From Flavobacterium caseinilyticum (lineage in GTDB: Bacteria; Bacteroidota; Bacteroidia; Flavobacteriales; Flavobacteriaceae), in contig NZ_SMFM01000007.1 of assembly GCF_004349085.1 (NCBI RefSeq), positions 124,001 through 188,000 on the forward strand: 64,000 bases of DNA, in the 5' to 3' direction. Below the pieces are notes generated by a model that searched no databases, had not been told where the DNA came from, and saw only the letters and a list, made by a program, of their open reading frames with translations. Of the stretch, positions 51,620 to 61,980 are shown piece after piece. Within the stretch, counting starts at the first letter, position 1; every line of letters begins with the position of its first letter. A program made the position numbers and the translations under genes.

Positions 51620-52435
51620 TTATCTATAAATTACCCCAACTTTAGCCGCTAATGCTTTTGCTTCTGGAATTAACATTTTTAAATTTGCAATTCTCGTAGC
51701 ATCAGACGGGTGCGTGCTTAGAAATTCTGGTGGAGCTTGACCTGAAGATTGCGCCGCCATTCTAGACCAGAAATTAATAGATTCATCAGGATTATATCCT
51801 GCGATTGCCATAAGCGTAAGTCCAATTTTATCAGCTTCAGTTTCGTGATTTCTACTAAATGGAAGCATTGCACCATATTGTGTTGTTATACCATAAGCTT
51901 GTTGCCAAATTTGTTGATTCTCAGCACTTTTTCCTCCCGTTGCAACAGCAACTCCTACAGCTCCTAATTGTTGCAATTGAGCTGCGCTCATACGTTGCGC
52001 TCCATGATTCACCAATGCATGGGCAACTTCATGTCCCATTACGGTGGCTAAACCAGAATCATTTTGCGTGATTGGCAAAATCCCTGAATAAACAACAATT
52101 TTACCACCTGGCATACACCAGGCATTCACTTCCTTATTGTCTATCAATTTATATTCCCAACGGTAATCCTTCAAATATTGTGATTGATCTAAATATATTA
52201 AATATTTTTCTGCCGCAGCTTTAATACGAAGACCAACTGTTTCTACTTTTTTAGCATCAGCAGTTCCCGATATAACCTTATTTTCCTTCAAAAAAGAGCC
52301 ATATTGTTGAAAAGAAGTTGGAAACAACTCACTGTTTGAAACAATATTAAAACTTTTCTTACCTGTTATAGGATTCGTTGCACAAGAATAAACCAATCCC
52401 ACTGCAAAAATCCCAGCTATTAAATGCTTTTTCAT
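51620..52435 (-). CDS. M48-family metallopeptidase lipoprotein (LoiP/YcaL-like)
   Basis: A zinc endopeptidase of 271 residues, probably lipid-anchored in the periplasm. It has a lipobox at VYSC (Cys18), the motif PITGKKSF common in this group, the zinc site MGHEVAHALVNH (HEVAH, 135-139) and the third ligand in HETEADKIGL (about 197-206). NSWC-type WCMPGGKIVVYSGIL and FLSTHPSDATRI are also typical. Likely role: outer-membrane protein or lipoprotein quality control, by analogy with LoiP and BepA. Confidence 0.93.
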   Translation of the reverse strand: MKKHLIAGIFAVGLVYSCATNPITGKKSFNIVSNSELFPTSFQQYGSFLKENKVISGTADAKKVETVGLRIKAAAEKYLIYLDQSQYLKDYRWEYKLIDNKEVNAWCMPGGKIVVYSGILPITQNDSGLATVMGHEVAHALVNHGAQRMSAAQLQQLGAVGVAVATGGKSAENQQIWQQAYGITTQYGAMLPFSRNHETEADKIGLTLMAIAGYNPDESINFWSRMAAQSSGQAPPEFLSTHPSDATRIANLKMLIPEAKALAAKVGVIYR

Positions 52436-52525
52436 AATTTTATGATTTTAAATATTAAACAAAAATACAACTAGGTACTAATTTTTTTCTTATATAATTA
52501 AATTCAAAAGTATCAACTTTATTGT

Positions 52526-54925
52526 TTATTCCCCAATAATGTGCAACTCTGTAAATCCTTTATCCACAAGTAAATAATTACTTTCTTGATATAATTGATA
52601 TTCAAATGGAATTTTTACATTGTCAACCTCGATCGCATTTATTTTAAAAGGTAAGCCTATTAAATTTATTTTGTATTTGGAGTATGGTGTGTCATATTTT
52701 CCTTCCTTATGCAATTGAATGATCAATTCTTTCTCTTTTCCGGTTGTTTGAAAAGATAAAAAGCTATATCTCCCTTTTTTATAATCATAGCCATCTTGAG
52801 CGTCCTCATAAACTACTGATTTTTCTTTGCCTTCTTTAAAATAAATTTCTAATATCAGCTCATCAAATTCTAATTCCCCAACGTATTGTTGCACAGGATA
52901 TTTTGGAATAACCGCACCTGCTTTTACAAAAATTGGTATTTGATCGAATTTTGTATCCACCCAAACTTCTTTTCCACCTTTAATATCATCGTTAGTCCAA
53001 TAATTATACCATTGTCCACGAGGAATATACATTCTTCTGCCTAACGAATTCGGTTCTAAAATAGGGCAAACTAAAATTTGATTACCAAAAATAAATTCGT
53101 CGTTTCTATAATGTGTATGGATATCCTCCTGATCAAAGTATACCAGCGGTTTTAGCATAGGTATCCCCTCTTCAATATATTGCCAAAACATGGTGTATAA
53201 ATAGGGCAATAATTGATATCTCAAATTGACGAATTTTCTGGTAATATCAATCACTTCTTCATCAAAAGCCCATGGCTCCTGATCTCCGTGGTCTCCTGAT
53301 GAATGCGTTCTGCAAAAAGGATGGAAAACACCCAATTGAATCCATCGTGCATATAATTCACCCGAAGGTTGCTCTGCAAATCCACCGATATCTGAGCCTG
53401 TGAAACCCATCCCGGAAATTGACATTCGCTGCACTTGAATATTGGCAATCCATAAATGTTCCCAGGTAGCCACATTATCTCCGGTCCACGAGGACGTGTA
53501 GCGTTGCGCTCCAGCATATGCTGATCTTGTAATTACAAAAGGTCTTTTTGGATAAGCAAATCTTTTCACACCATGATACGTTGCTCTGGCCATTTGCGTC
53601 CCGTAAATATTGTGTGCTTTTCTGTGACTGCAAGGATTTCCATCGTAATCGTGACGCACATCCATTGGGAATGTTTTATTTGGAACCTCCATTACTGCGG
53701 GTTCATTCATGTCATTCCACACTCCTTTTACTCCAATCTCCGAAATTAATTCTTTGAACAATCCAGCCCACCACTCTCGTACTGAAGGGTTTGTATAATC
53801 TGGAAAATTACATTCTCCCGGCCATACTTTACCTTTCATATAAGGTCCATCCGCTCTTTTGCAGAAATAATCGTTTTCTAAGGCTTCTTTATATACTGAA
53901 TATTCTTTGTCAATTTTTATTCCCGGATCGATAATTACCACTGTTTTGAAACCATCTTCGGCTAACTCAGCCACCATTCTTTTTGGGTCCTGGAAATATT
54001 CTTTGTTCCAAGTGAAACATCTAAAACCTTCCATATAATCAATATCCAGATACAACGCATCGCAAGGAATTTTTAATTCCCTGAATTTGGCGGCAACTTC
54101 TTTTAAATTACTTTCAGGGTAATAGCTCCATTTACATTGGTGGTAACCTAGTGCCCAAAGCGGCGGCAATTCCGGTTTACCTGTCAAATGAGTATAGGTG
54201 GTTACAACATCCTGCATTTCTGGTCCGTAAATGAAATAATAGTTCATTTCGCCACCTTCAGCCCAGAAGCTCGTTACATTTCTTCTTTCGTGACAAAAAT
54301 CAAAATAAGTCCTGAATGTATTATCAAAGAAAATTCCGTAAGATTTTTTGTTGTGCAGTCCTATATAAAATGGAACTACTTTGTATAACGGTTCTTGGTC
54401 TTTTTGAAAAGCATATTGATCTGTTGCAAAATTCTCCAGTCTTTTTCCTTTTAAATTCAGTTGAGTTGCTTTATCGCCAAGTCCATAAAAGCATTCCCCA
54501 TCTTTTGAAGCCTTACTCATCTTGACGATATTCCCACCGTACTCATAGCTTTCTTCCCAATGAAACCCCAATTCATCCTCTAAAATGATATTATCTTCTA
54601 AATCATAAATAGATAATCTCATATCTATCTTTTGAATTCTGCATTTTACTTTACTGGTTTTTATCTGATAATAGTCTTCTACTTCCGAAATCTCCAAAAA
54701 ATTATATCCATGTGAATGACTTTTATCTATGGCATAAGAAAAATCATTACTGAAATACCCTTTTGTGGTAAATCTAAATCGGATTAAACTGTCTCTTAAT
54801 ACCGTTACTTTTAATATGACACTATTATCAGTGTGGAAACTTATGGAATCGACTTCATGTTCAAAAGAGACTATTTTTGTAGGATATAAATCTCCTTTGT
54901 ATTCTAATTCTGTATTTGTAATCAT
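52526..54925 (-). CDS. Glycoside hydrolase family 31 alpha-glucosidase
   Basis: Hydrolyses alpha-linked glucose from oligosaccharide ends. The 799-residue protein has an N-terminal galactose-mutarotase-like domain, ALGYHQCKWSYYPE, LYLDIDYMEGFRCFTWN, the nucleophile Asp in GVWNDMNEPAV (about 400-410) and the acid/base Asp in TSSWTGDNVATW (about 480-491), and C-terminal beta-domains. No signal peptide is seen, so it is intracellular. It is the last gene of the glg operon, about 200 bases after glgB, and may trim branches or recycle glycogen in place of a debranching enzyme. Possible -7 boxes TATTTTTG and TATGTTTG (54977-54962) allow separate expression. Confidence 0.92.
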   Translation of the reverse strand: MITNTELEYKGDLYPTKIVSFEHEVDSISFHTDNSVILKVTVLRDSLIRFRFTTKGYFSNDFSYAIDKSHSHGYNFLEISEVEDYYQIKTSKVKCRIQKIDMRLSIYDLEDNIILEDELGFHWEESYEYGGNIVKMSKASKDGECFYGLGDKATQLNLKGKRLENFATDQYAFQKDQEPLYKVVPFYIGLHNKKSYGIFFDNTFRTYFDFCHERRNVTSFWAEGGEMNYYFIYGPEMQDVVTTYTHLTGKPELPPLWALGYHQCKWSYYPESNLKEVAAKFRELKIPCDALYLDIDYMEGFRCFTWNKEYFQDPKRMVAELAEDGFKTVVIIDPGIKIDKEYSVYKEALENDYFCKRADGPYMKGKVWPGECNFPDYTNPSVREWWAGLFKELISEIGVKGVWNDMNEPAVMEVPNKTFPMDVRHDYDGNPCSHRKAHNIYGTQMARATYHGVKRFAYPKRPFVITRSAYAGAQRYTSSWTGDNVATWEHLWIANIQVQRMSISGMGFTGSDIGGFAEQPSGELYARWIQLGVFHPFCRTHSSGDHGDQEPWAFDEEVIDITRKFVNLRYQLLPYLYTMFWQYIEEGIPMLKPLVYFDQEDIHTHYRNDEFIFGNQILVCPILEPNSLGRRMYIPRGQWYNYWTNDDIKGGKEVWVDTKFDQIPIFVKAGAVIPKYPVQQYVGELEFDELILEIYFKEGKEKSVVYEDAQDGYDYKKGRYSFLSFQTTGKEKELIIQLHKEGKYDTPYSKYKINLIGLPFKINAIEVDNVKIPFEYQLYQESNYLLVDKGFTELHIIGE

Positions 54926-55122
54926 GTTTTATGGTATTAATTTTAATCTTTTTCTAGAATTCAAACATACAAAAATACTTTGTAAAGAGTTATTTGTCTG
55001 AAGTTTATTCGCGAAAACGTTATAGTCATTTCAATGTATTATTAAGTATAATACACAAATGGCTTCCAATATAAATAAAAGCCTTTAGTATTACATTTTT
55101 TGTAAAAAAGGAATATTTTAAC

Positions 55123-57030
55123 TTATGAAATCTTAAATACAATCACGCTTAAAGGAGGCAAAAGCAACTCAGCAGAATAATCCCTTCCATCATAAGGCAT
55201 CGCTTCAATTGCTATTTTTTTAGCGTTAGAAACTCCGCTTCCTCCATAATTTGAAGAGTCACTATTAAAAATTTCTGTCAATTTTCCTTTTTTGGGTAAA
55301 CCAATACGATAATTAGAACGTACTATTTGTGTAAAATTGCACACGATAAATACATCATTTTTTGGATCATTTCCTTTTCGGATAAAGGACATTACCGCGT
55401 TTTGATGATCCGAATAATTAATCCATTCAAAACCTTCCGCACTGAATTGTTTTTCATGCAAGGCAGGCTGTGTTTTGTAGAGTTTATTCAAGTCCGTAAT
55501 CAATTTTTTGACTCCGGCATGAAACGGATATTGCAACAAATGCCAATCTAAACTTCCTTCAAAATTCCACTCGCTACTTTGTCCAAATTCGCAACCCATA
55601 AACAACAATTTAGTTCCGGGATGCATAAACATATAACCATACAGTAATCTTAAATTTGCAAATTTCTGCCATTCGTCTCCTGGCATTCTTCCCGCTATAG
55701 ATTTTTTTCCATAAACCACTTCATCGTGTGAAAGTGGTAACATGAAATTTTCCGAAAAAGTGTACGTCATCGAGAAAGTCAAATCATTTTGATGGTATTT
55801 TCTATATACAGTGTCTTTTTGAAAATATTCTAACGTGTCATGCATCCAACCCATCATCCATTTCATTCCAAAACCCAAACCACCAATTGATGTTGGTCTA
55901 GAAACCATCGGGAACGATGTGCTTTCTTCAGCAATGGTTTGAACGCCTTCAAAATTAGAGTAGACGGCTTCGTTGAATTCTTTCAGGAAACTAATCGTGT
56001 CCAAATTTTCTCTTCCACCGTAAATATTTGGTTCCCACTCGCCATCATTTCTGGAATAATCCAAATACAGCATTGAGGCAACGGCATCAACGCGAAGCCC
56101 ATCCGCATGATAATATTGTAACCAAAATAAAGCATTACTTATCAGAAAGGAACGAACTTCATTTCGTCCATAATTGAAAACCAAACTTTTCCAATCCGGA
56201 TGATACCCTTTTCTGCGATCGGGATGTTCAAAGAGATTTGAACCATCAAAAAAGCCTAAACCATGCGCATCATCAGGGAAATGAGAAGGAACCCAGTCCA
56301 GAATTACTCCAATTCCGGCTTCATGCAATTTATCTACTAAATGCATGAATTCCTGCGGATTCCCAAAACGGGAAGTTGGTGCAAAATAGCCCACTAGTTG
56401 GTAACCCCAAGACGGATCGTACGGATATTCCATTATAGGCATAAATTCGACGTGCGTAAAACCCGTTTCTTTTACGTAATTCACCAAATCTTCAGCAAAT
56501 TCCAGATATGTCAAAAACCTATTTTCATCGGTATGACGTTTCCACGAACCTAAATGTACTTCATAAACGGAATATGGTTTGTCTAAACCATTGTGATTTT
56601 GACGGGTTTCCATCCAGTTATCATCTTTCCATTTGTACTCTAAATCCCAAACCACTGATGCCGTATGCGGTGGTTTCTCGCAATAAAAAGCAAATGGATC
56701 GGCTTTCTCAGTTATGATTCCGCCATTATTAGATTGTATTTTATATTTATAGGTGGATCCTTTTTCAACATTTGGAATAAAACCTTCCCAAATACCGGAG
56801 GAATCCCATCGAACTTCTAAAAGGTGCTCGCCTTGTGTCCAAAAATTAAATTCCCCAACAACAGAAACGGAATGGGCGGTTGGTGCCCAAACAGCAAAAT
56901 AAACACCAGCTACTCCGTCAACCGTTATAAGATGCGCACCTAGTTTTTCATAGAGTAGGAAATGTTTTCCAGCCTTAAATAAATCAATGTCAAAATCGGT
57001 AAAAAGAGAATGCGAGATAACTTTACTCAT
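55123..57030 (-). CDS. glgB: 1,4-alpha-glucan branching enzyme
   Basis: Makes alpha-1,6 branches in glycogen. The 635-residue GH13 protein has an N-terminal CBM48 (about 25-120, with GVYFAVWAPTAHSVSVVGEFNFW), a catalytic barrel with YEVHLGSWKR and FMPIMEYPYDPSWGYQ, the nucleophile Asp in GLRVDAVASMLYLDYSR (about 312-328), the general acid in TIAEEST (about 363-369) and LSHDEVVYGK (about 435), and a C-terminal beta-domain. The length matches the short form lacking the extra N1 domain of E. coli GlgB. Confidence 0.96.
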   Translation of the reverse strand: MSKVISHSLFTDFDIDLFKAGKHFLLYEKLGAHLITVDGVAGVYFAVWAPTAHSVSVVGEFNFWTQGEHLLEVRWDSSGIWEGFIPNVEKGSTYKYKIQSNNGGIITEKADPFAFYCEKPPHTASVVWDLEYKWKDDNWMETRQNHNGLDKPYSVYEVHLGSWKRHTDENRFLTYLEFAEDLVNYVKETGFTHVEFMPIMEYPYDPSWGYQLVGYFAPTSRFGNPQEFMHLVDKLHEAGIGVILDWVPSHFPDDAHGLGFFDGSNLFEHPDRRKGYHPDWKSLVFNYGRNEVRSFLISNALFWLQYYHADGLRVDAVASMLYLDYSRNDGEWEPNIYGGRENLDTISFLKEFNEAVYSNFEGVQTIAEESTSFPMVSRPTSIGGLGFGMKWMMGWMHDTLEYFQKDTVYRKYHQNDLTFSMTYTFSENFMLPLSHDEVVYGKKSIAGRMPGDEWQKFANLRLLYGYMFMHPGTKLLFMGCEFGQSSEWNFEGSLDWHLLQYPFHAGVKKLITDLNKLYKTQPALHEKQFSAEGFEWINYSDHQNAVMSFIRKGNDPKNDVFIVCNFTQIVRSNYRIGLPKKGKLTEIFNSDSSNYGGSGVSNAKKIAIEAMPYDGRDYSAELLLPPLSVIVFKIS

Positions 57031-57102
57031 ATAGCAATTGTATACTTCTGCTTTTTATAAAAAAACAGAATATTAATGTACGAAAAAAAACAGTTTTTAA
57101 GT

Positions 57103-58383
57103 TTACTTTATAATGTAATTATCCGGTATAACTGCACCTTTTTTGATAACAACAATTCCGTCTTTTATGGCATACAACTCATTTGAGAAATCTTCTAAAT
57201 GACTGCCTCCACTGATGTAAACATCATTCCCAATTCTGCAATTTTTATCTACAAGAGCATTGCTTATAAAGCATCTCTCTCCTATTCCCACTAGTTGTCT
57301 CCCTGTTTTAAGATCCTCATTCATATCATCAATATTCTGATAGAAATCATTACCCATTACATAACAATTCTGAATGATGCTTCCATCCCCTATTCTGGAT
57401 CGAATACCAATTACTGAACGATTGATTTCTTTCGCATTCAAAATACAACCTTCTGAAATCAAAGATTTGTCGACTATTGTTTTTTGGAATTTAGACGGTG
57501 GCAACAATCTTGGTCTGGTAAATATTTTATTATCGTTATCAAATAAATTAAATTTAGGCAAGTCATCTGTCAATCCAATATTCGCCTCAAAAAAGGAATC
57601 AATATTACCAATATCTGTCCAATATCCTTCATATTGGTAACTTAAAATCTTTTTGTGACCTACTGCTTGCGGAATAATCTCTTTACCAAAATCTTTTGTT
57701 TCTTTATTGGACATGATATCTATCAATAATTTTCTATTGAAAATATAGATTCCCATCGAAGCCAAGTAATTTTTTCCTTCACTTTTCATTTGCTCACTCA
57801 CATCCGATTCCCAGTCTGGCAACAATTCCTTAGCCGGTTTCTCAATGAATGACTCGATACAACTTTCTGAGTTTGTCTTCAAAATTCCAAATTCAGGTGC
57901 ATCTTTTGCATTTACGGGTAATGTCGCAATGGTAATATCAGCTTCTCTCTTGATGTGTTCCTCTACCATATCGTTGAAATCCATTTGATACAACTGATCT
58001 CCAGAGAGAATCAACGCATAATCAAAATCGTGATTCAAGAAATGAGGCATACATTGTCTTACCGCATCAGCCGTTCCCTGAAACCAAGTTGGGTTGTCAG
58101 GAGTTTGTTCTGCAGCAAGAATATCAACAAAAGCATGGCTAAAAATACTAAAGTTATAAGTGTTTTTGATGTGAGCATTCAAGGAAGCCGAGTTAAACTG
58201 CGTCAATACAAACATTCTATAAATATCTGAATTCATGCAATTTGAAATTGGAATGTCAACCAATCTATATTTTCCCCCAATTGGAACAGCTGGTTTTGAT
58301 CTTGATTCTGTCAACGGATATAATCTGGATCCTTGTCCTCCACCTAAAATTATTGCAATTACATTTTTCTTTTTGGCTTTCAT
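57103..58383 (-). CDS. glgC: Glucose-1-phosphate adenylyltransferase
   Basis: Makes ADP-glucose, the committed step of bacterial glycogen synthesis. The 426-residue protein has IAIILGGGQGSRLYPLTESRSKPAVPIGGKYRLVD (catalytic loop and activator site), LSGDQLYQMDF (about 135-145), FIEKP and a left-handed beta-helix C-terminus with RIGDGSIIQN and CRIGNDVYIS. An upstream extension to 58440 is open but lacks similarity. The Met at 58383 is preferred because its ATG overlaps the glgA stop as ATGA and gives MKAKKKNVIAI. Confidence 0.95.
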   Translation of the reverse strand: MKAKKKNVIAIILGGGQGSRLYPLTESRSKPAVPIGGKYRLVDIPISNCMNSDIYRMFVLTQFNSASLNAHIKNTYNFSIFSHAFVDILAAEQTPDNPTWFQGTADAVRQCMPHFLNHDFDYALILSGDQLYQMDFNDMVEEHIKREADITIATLPVNAKDAPEFGILKTNSESCIESFIEKPAKELLPDWESDVSEQMKSEGKNYLASMGIYIFNRKLLIDIMSNKETKDFGKEIIPQAVGHKKILSYQYEGYWTDIGNIDSFFEANIGLTDDLPKFNLFDNDNKIFTRPRLLPPSKFQKTIVDKSLISEGCILNAKEINRSVIGIRSRIGDGSIIQNCYVMGNDFYQNIDDMNEDLKTGRQLVGIGERCFISNALVDKNCRIGNDVYISGGSHLEDFSNELYAIKDGIVVIKKGAVIPDNYIIK

Positions 58384-59801
58384 TTCTTGTTTATTATTAG
58401 ATTGTACAATTCTATATATTCCTGACAAACACGCTCCCAAGAATGGTCCGTGTTCATTCCTATTTTTCTAATTTTATTCAGATGTTTTTTATCGTCATAT
58501 AAATCGACTGCTCTTTGAATCGAATAACATATATCGCCTACTGTGGCTTGATCATGACAAATCCCGTTTCCGTCATCACCAAAATCAATTACCGTATCTC
58601 TTAATCCACCCGTGCGTCTCACAATAGGAATTGTCCCGTAACGTAGCGAATACATTTGGTTCAAACCGCAAGGTTCTACTCTGGAAGGCATTAGTAGAAA
58701 ATCAGAACCGGCGTAAATTAAGTGCGCTAGTTCTTCATTGTATCCTATAAACGTATTGTAATTTCCTTTGTAATCTTGTAACAAACTATTCAATTGGTTT
58801 TCGATAACTTTATTTCCAGAACCTAAAATTAAAATATTAATTTGTTGGTAATTTTCAGATAGTGCGAGTGCTGCGGCATGTGGCAATAAGTCGCCTCCTT
58901 TTTCTTCTAATAATCTTCCTATAAAACTAAAAAGTGGTTTGGTTGGATCCAGATTAAAGAGATTGCATAATTTTTCCTTATTTTCTTGTTTTCCTTTCTC
59001 GAAAGTTTTAACCGAATAGTTTTTTTCCAGCATCGCATCTTTTGCCGGATCCCAAACTTCAATATCTATTCCGTTTAAAATTCCTCTGGATTTATATCGC
59101 ACCAGATTAAACAAAGATTCAAGTCCATTAGCATAATAATTGATTTCATTCAGATAACTTGGCGAAACTGTAGTTACAGCCCAAGCGCATTTTACGGCTA
59201 CTGCCAATGAATTAATGCAATTATCCCATTCTAAAACTTTCACATGAGCCAAATCAAATTCTGGTAAATAATATAATTTATCAAAACCAAACTGACCTTG
59301 GTACAAACCATTATGAATGGTAATCATGGAAGGGATATTTCGCAATTTTTCGTATTTGTGGCAATACAACATCATAAATGGAATCAAACCTGTATGATGA
59401 TCGTGACAATTAATCACATCTGGAATTTCACTCCTGCCTGTAATCCAATCTAATGTTGCAATTTGGAAAGATAAAAAACGTTCGATATCGTCTTGATACC
59501 CATAAATATCTTTCCTGTCAAATAATTCCTGGATTTCAACTAAATACAATTCAAAACCTAAACTATCTGTTTTTTCTTTTAAAATATTAAAAGGAAAATT
59601 AAAATTCCCCAACTTCACATGACCCCAATGCACACATTCAAAATCATTTTCTTTTCTAAATTTTGTATCGTAGCAAGGCATTACAACTCGTACTTGATGA
59701 CCTGCATTATTTTGATATTTTGGCAAAGCGCCAACAACATCAGCTAAACCTCCTACTTTTGCAACGGGATAACATTCTGCGCTGATATGAAATATTTCCA
59801 T
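58380..59801 (-). CDS. glgA: Glycogen synthase (ADP-glucose type, GT5)
   Basis: Extends alpha-1,4-glucan chains from ADP-glucose. The 473-residue GT-B protein begins MEIFHISAECYPVAKVGGLADVVGALP with the KVGGL sugar-nucleotide motif (15-19). It has the Starch_synth catalytic domain, NCHDHHTG, WAVTTVSPSYLNEI, SFIGRLLEEKGGDLL and the C-terminal nucleotide site PSRVEPCGLNQMYSLRYGTIPIVRRTGGLRDTV. First gene of the leftward glg operon. Its stop shares bases with the glgC start. Confidence 0.96.
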   Translation of the reverse strand: MEIFHISAECYPVAKVGGLADVVGALPKYQNNAGHQVRVVMPCYDTKFRKENDFECVHWGHVKLGNFNFPFNILKEKTDSLGFELYLVEIQELFDRKDIYGYQDDIERFLSFQIATLDWITGRSEIPDVINCHDHHTGLIPFMMLYCHKYEKLRNIPSMITIHNGLYQGQFGFDKLYYLPEFDLAHVKVLEWDNCINSLAVAVKCAWAVTTVSPSYLNEINYYANGLESLFNLVRYKSRGILNGIDIEVWDPAKDAMLEKNYSVKTFEKGKQENKEKLCNLFNLDPTKPLFSFIGRLLEEKGGDLLPHAAALALSENYQQINILILGSGNKVIENQLNSLLQDYKGNYNTFIGYNEELAHLIYAGSDFLLMPSRVEPCGLNQMYSLRYGTIPIVRRTGGLRDTVIDFGDDGNGICHDQATVGDICYSIQRAVDLYDDKKHLNKIRKIGMNTDHSWERVCQEYIELYNLIINKK

Positions 59802-59968
59802 TTATGAAATTTTGATGTTTTCAGTTAATTCGACTCTTATTGAAATATTTTAAATTTCAGTCTTTTGTGTTAATACCTATGAAGACCTTATAAAAAATAC
59901 TACTTTTATGTTTTTCTAAATTTAGTAAAAAATTTATAATATAATAACCCGGTTGAAAATTTATTGAA

Positions 59969-60835
59969 ATGACAAAAAAAACTTCTAATCATACCCAATC
60001 ATTGAAAATTCCTAAGATTATTTTATTAACCAGTAAATTAATCTCTTTTATTTCTCCAAAACTAATTACATTATTTGCTGCTAAACTCTTTACAACACCT
60101 ATAAAACATAAAATTCCAAAAAGAGAATTAGAAATGGATCGCAAAAGCATTCAAAAAATAATCCAAGTGCCCACAATTGACAAAGAGGTTGTTTTGTATC
60201 AATATGGAAAAAGCGAGAAGAAAATTTTATTAGTACACGGTTGGTCGGGACGCGGAACTCAATTATTCAAAATAGCCGATGAGTTAGTAAAAGAAGGATA
60301 TTCCACAATTAGTTTTGATGCTCCAGCGCATGGAAAATCACCCGGTAAAACTACTATTATGGTCGATTTTATCGCTACCATTTTAGAAATAGAAAAACAG
60401 GCTGGACCCTTTGAAGCAGCGATTGGTCATTCATTGGGAGGAATGTCCGTTTTGAATGCGATAAAAAAAGGTTTAAAAGTTAATCATGCCGTAGTAATTG
60501 GCAGCGGCGACATTGTGGAGGATATTATAGATGATTTTATAGCAAAATTAGAATTGAAACCAAGTGTTGGCACTCTTTTGCGCCTGCATTTCGAAAAAAA
60601 ATATGGAGAAAAAATGAATAGTTATTCTGCTTTTCTGGCCGCCAAGGAAACTGCTATTCCAGTTTTAGTAATACACGATAATCACGACCCCGAAGTTCCT
60701 GTAAAAGCTGGGATTCACATACATAAGTATTTAAAAAATGGAGAATTATTATTAACAGACGGATTAGGGCATCGAAAGATTCTTGGAAACTCAAAAGTAA
60801 TTGATAAAACAGTTCAATTTATAAAGGGTAATTAA
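59969..60835 (+). CDS. Alpha/beta hydrolase
   Basis: A 288-residue serine hydrolase of unknown substrate. It has LLVHGWSGRGTQLF (oxyanion region HG-W, about 88-101), the nucleophile elbow GHSLGGMSV (about 152-160), a likely catalytic Asp in VIHDNHDPEVPV and His in GLGHRKIL near the C-terminus. A hydrophobic N-terminal segment (about 12-40) could anchor it to the membrane. It is divergent from glgA. Confidence 0.88.
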   Translation: MTKKTSNHTQSLKIPKIILLTSKLISFISPKLITLFAAKLFTTPIKHKIPKRELEMDRKSIQKIIQVPTIDKEVVLYQYGKSEKKILLVHGWSGRGTQLFKIADELVKEGYSTISFDAPAHGKSPGKTTIMVDFIATILEIEKQAGPFEAAIGHSLGGMSVLNAIKKGLKVNHAVVIGSGDIVEDIIDDFIAKLELKPSVGTLLRLHFEKKYGEKMNSYSAFLAAKETAIPVLVIHDNHDPEVPVKAGIHIHKYLKNGELLLTDGLGHRKILGNSKVIDKTVQFIKGN

Positions 60836-60924
60836 CTCTATTTAAAACACATAAATAAAAAAAATAAGTCTTATCTTAAAGAGATAAATAAAGAATAATA
60901 ATTTTTCAATAAAATTAATAAATC

Positions 60925-61314
60925 ATGAAATACCCTGTAGAAAAAACCGAACAAGAATGGAAGGAACAATTAGGCGAGGAACGCTATAGAATTCTACGTC
61001 AAAAAGGAACTGAATACCCACACACGGGAGCTTATAACTTGCATTACGAAAAAGGATCCTACTGTTGTGGTGCCTGCGGCGAACCTTTGTTTGAAAGTAA
61101 TTCTAAGTTTGATGCGCATTGCGGTTGGCCGTCATTTGATGAATCTATTCCCGGAAAAGTAGAATATATTTCAGACGTTACACACGGCATGAAACGAACC
61201 GAAATCCTTTGTGCAAATTGCGGTAGTCATTTAGGACATGTATTTGATGATGGACCTACAAAAACCGGTCAACGCTATTGTGTGAACTCTTTATCAGTGG
61301 ACTTTAAAGAATAA
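60925..61314 (+). CDS. msrB: Peptide-methionine (R)-S-oxide reductase
   Basis: Repairs the R epimer of methionine sulfoxide in proteins. The 129-residue protein has a zinc site of two CxxC pairs (CGAC 48-51 and CANC 96-99), HCGWPSFDESIPG (65-77), GSHLGHVFDDGP (100-111) and the catalytic Cys119 in GQRYCVNS. There is no signal peptide, so it is cytoplasmic. No msrA is fused or adjacent. Confidence 0.95.
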   Translation: MKYPVEKTEQEWKEQLGEERYRILRQKGTEYPHTGAYNLHYEKGSYCCGACGEPLFESNSKFDAHCGWPSFDESIPGKVEYISDVTHGMKRTEILCANCGSHLGHVFDDGPTKTGQRYCVNSLSVDFKE

Positions 61315-61454
61315 TGTTATCGATTTAAAGAAAATTCAAACTGATTGGGGTAAAATTTAGAGCCTTTTCTAACAAAAGATAAAAAAACATCCGTTGGTAT
61401 ATCATAATTTTTATTTATTAATTGTGATTGAGATACTTACAGCTTAGGATTTCG

Positions 61455-61895
61455 ATGCCAATTTTACAAAAAATTGTTAGTAACTTACCTGAAACAAAAC
61501 CAAATATGGAAAGCTAAGCTGTTTCTAATGAGGAAGCAATATTGCCATACCTCTCTAAAGTTAGAAATTTTGGTGCCAAAGCAAATTGGCTATAAGAACT
61601 AGTATAAACCATCCAGAAAGATGAAAATATTCACTTACAATGGAAGGTTTGGTTGCCTCAAAAGGTATTGGAAGAAAATTTGGTAACCTAAATCATAGCA
61701 AAGCATAAATTGTTACAGATAGTATCATCACAGATTTACATAATTGTGCAATAGATCCAAGAACTAGGATAATAACAGAAAGCACAGATGAAACGGAAGT
61801 CAAAAAATAATTGATAGTAGTGTTATCAAAGGAAAATTAGGGAGAAATCGGGATGACTATTCAATTTCGGGGAAGAGAAATTTGGCAGTCAAAAC
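61455..61895 (+). pseudogene. Decayed reading frame of unknown origin
   Basis: From an ATG at 61455 one frame reads MPILQKIVSNLPETKP..., stops, continues AVSNEEAILPYLSKVRN, stops, then QWKVWLPQKVLEENLVT, with several in-frame stops. A different frame later reads DPRTRIITESTDETEV and then GRNRDDYSISGKRNLAV. The peptide-like composition with many stops and frame changes suggests a dead gene. I do not recognise the family. It could also be chance. The whole gap 61315-62006 holds no intact gene. Confidence 0.3.
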
Positions 61896-61946
61896 CTAAA
61901 TTTCCAGAATTTCCATTTAACTCTATCTGTGAATAGTATTCAATTG

Positions 61947-61980
61947 AAAGGGTAAAAAGTGACTCACTTTTTACCCTTTT
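61947..61980. terminator. Intrinsic terminator between the decayed frame and the amidase gene
   Basis: AAAGGGTAAAAAGTGA (61947-61962) and TCACTTTTTACCCTTT (61964-61979) are perfect complements, with the inner bases forming the loop. A/T-rich sequence lies on both sides, so it may serve both strands. Confidence 0.8.
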
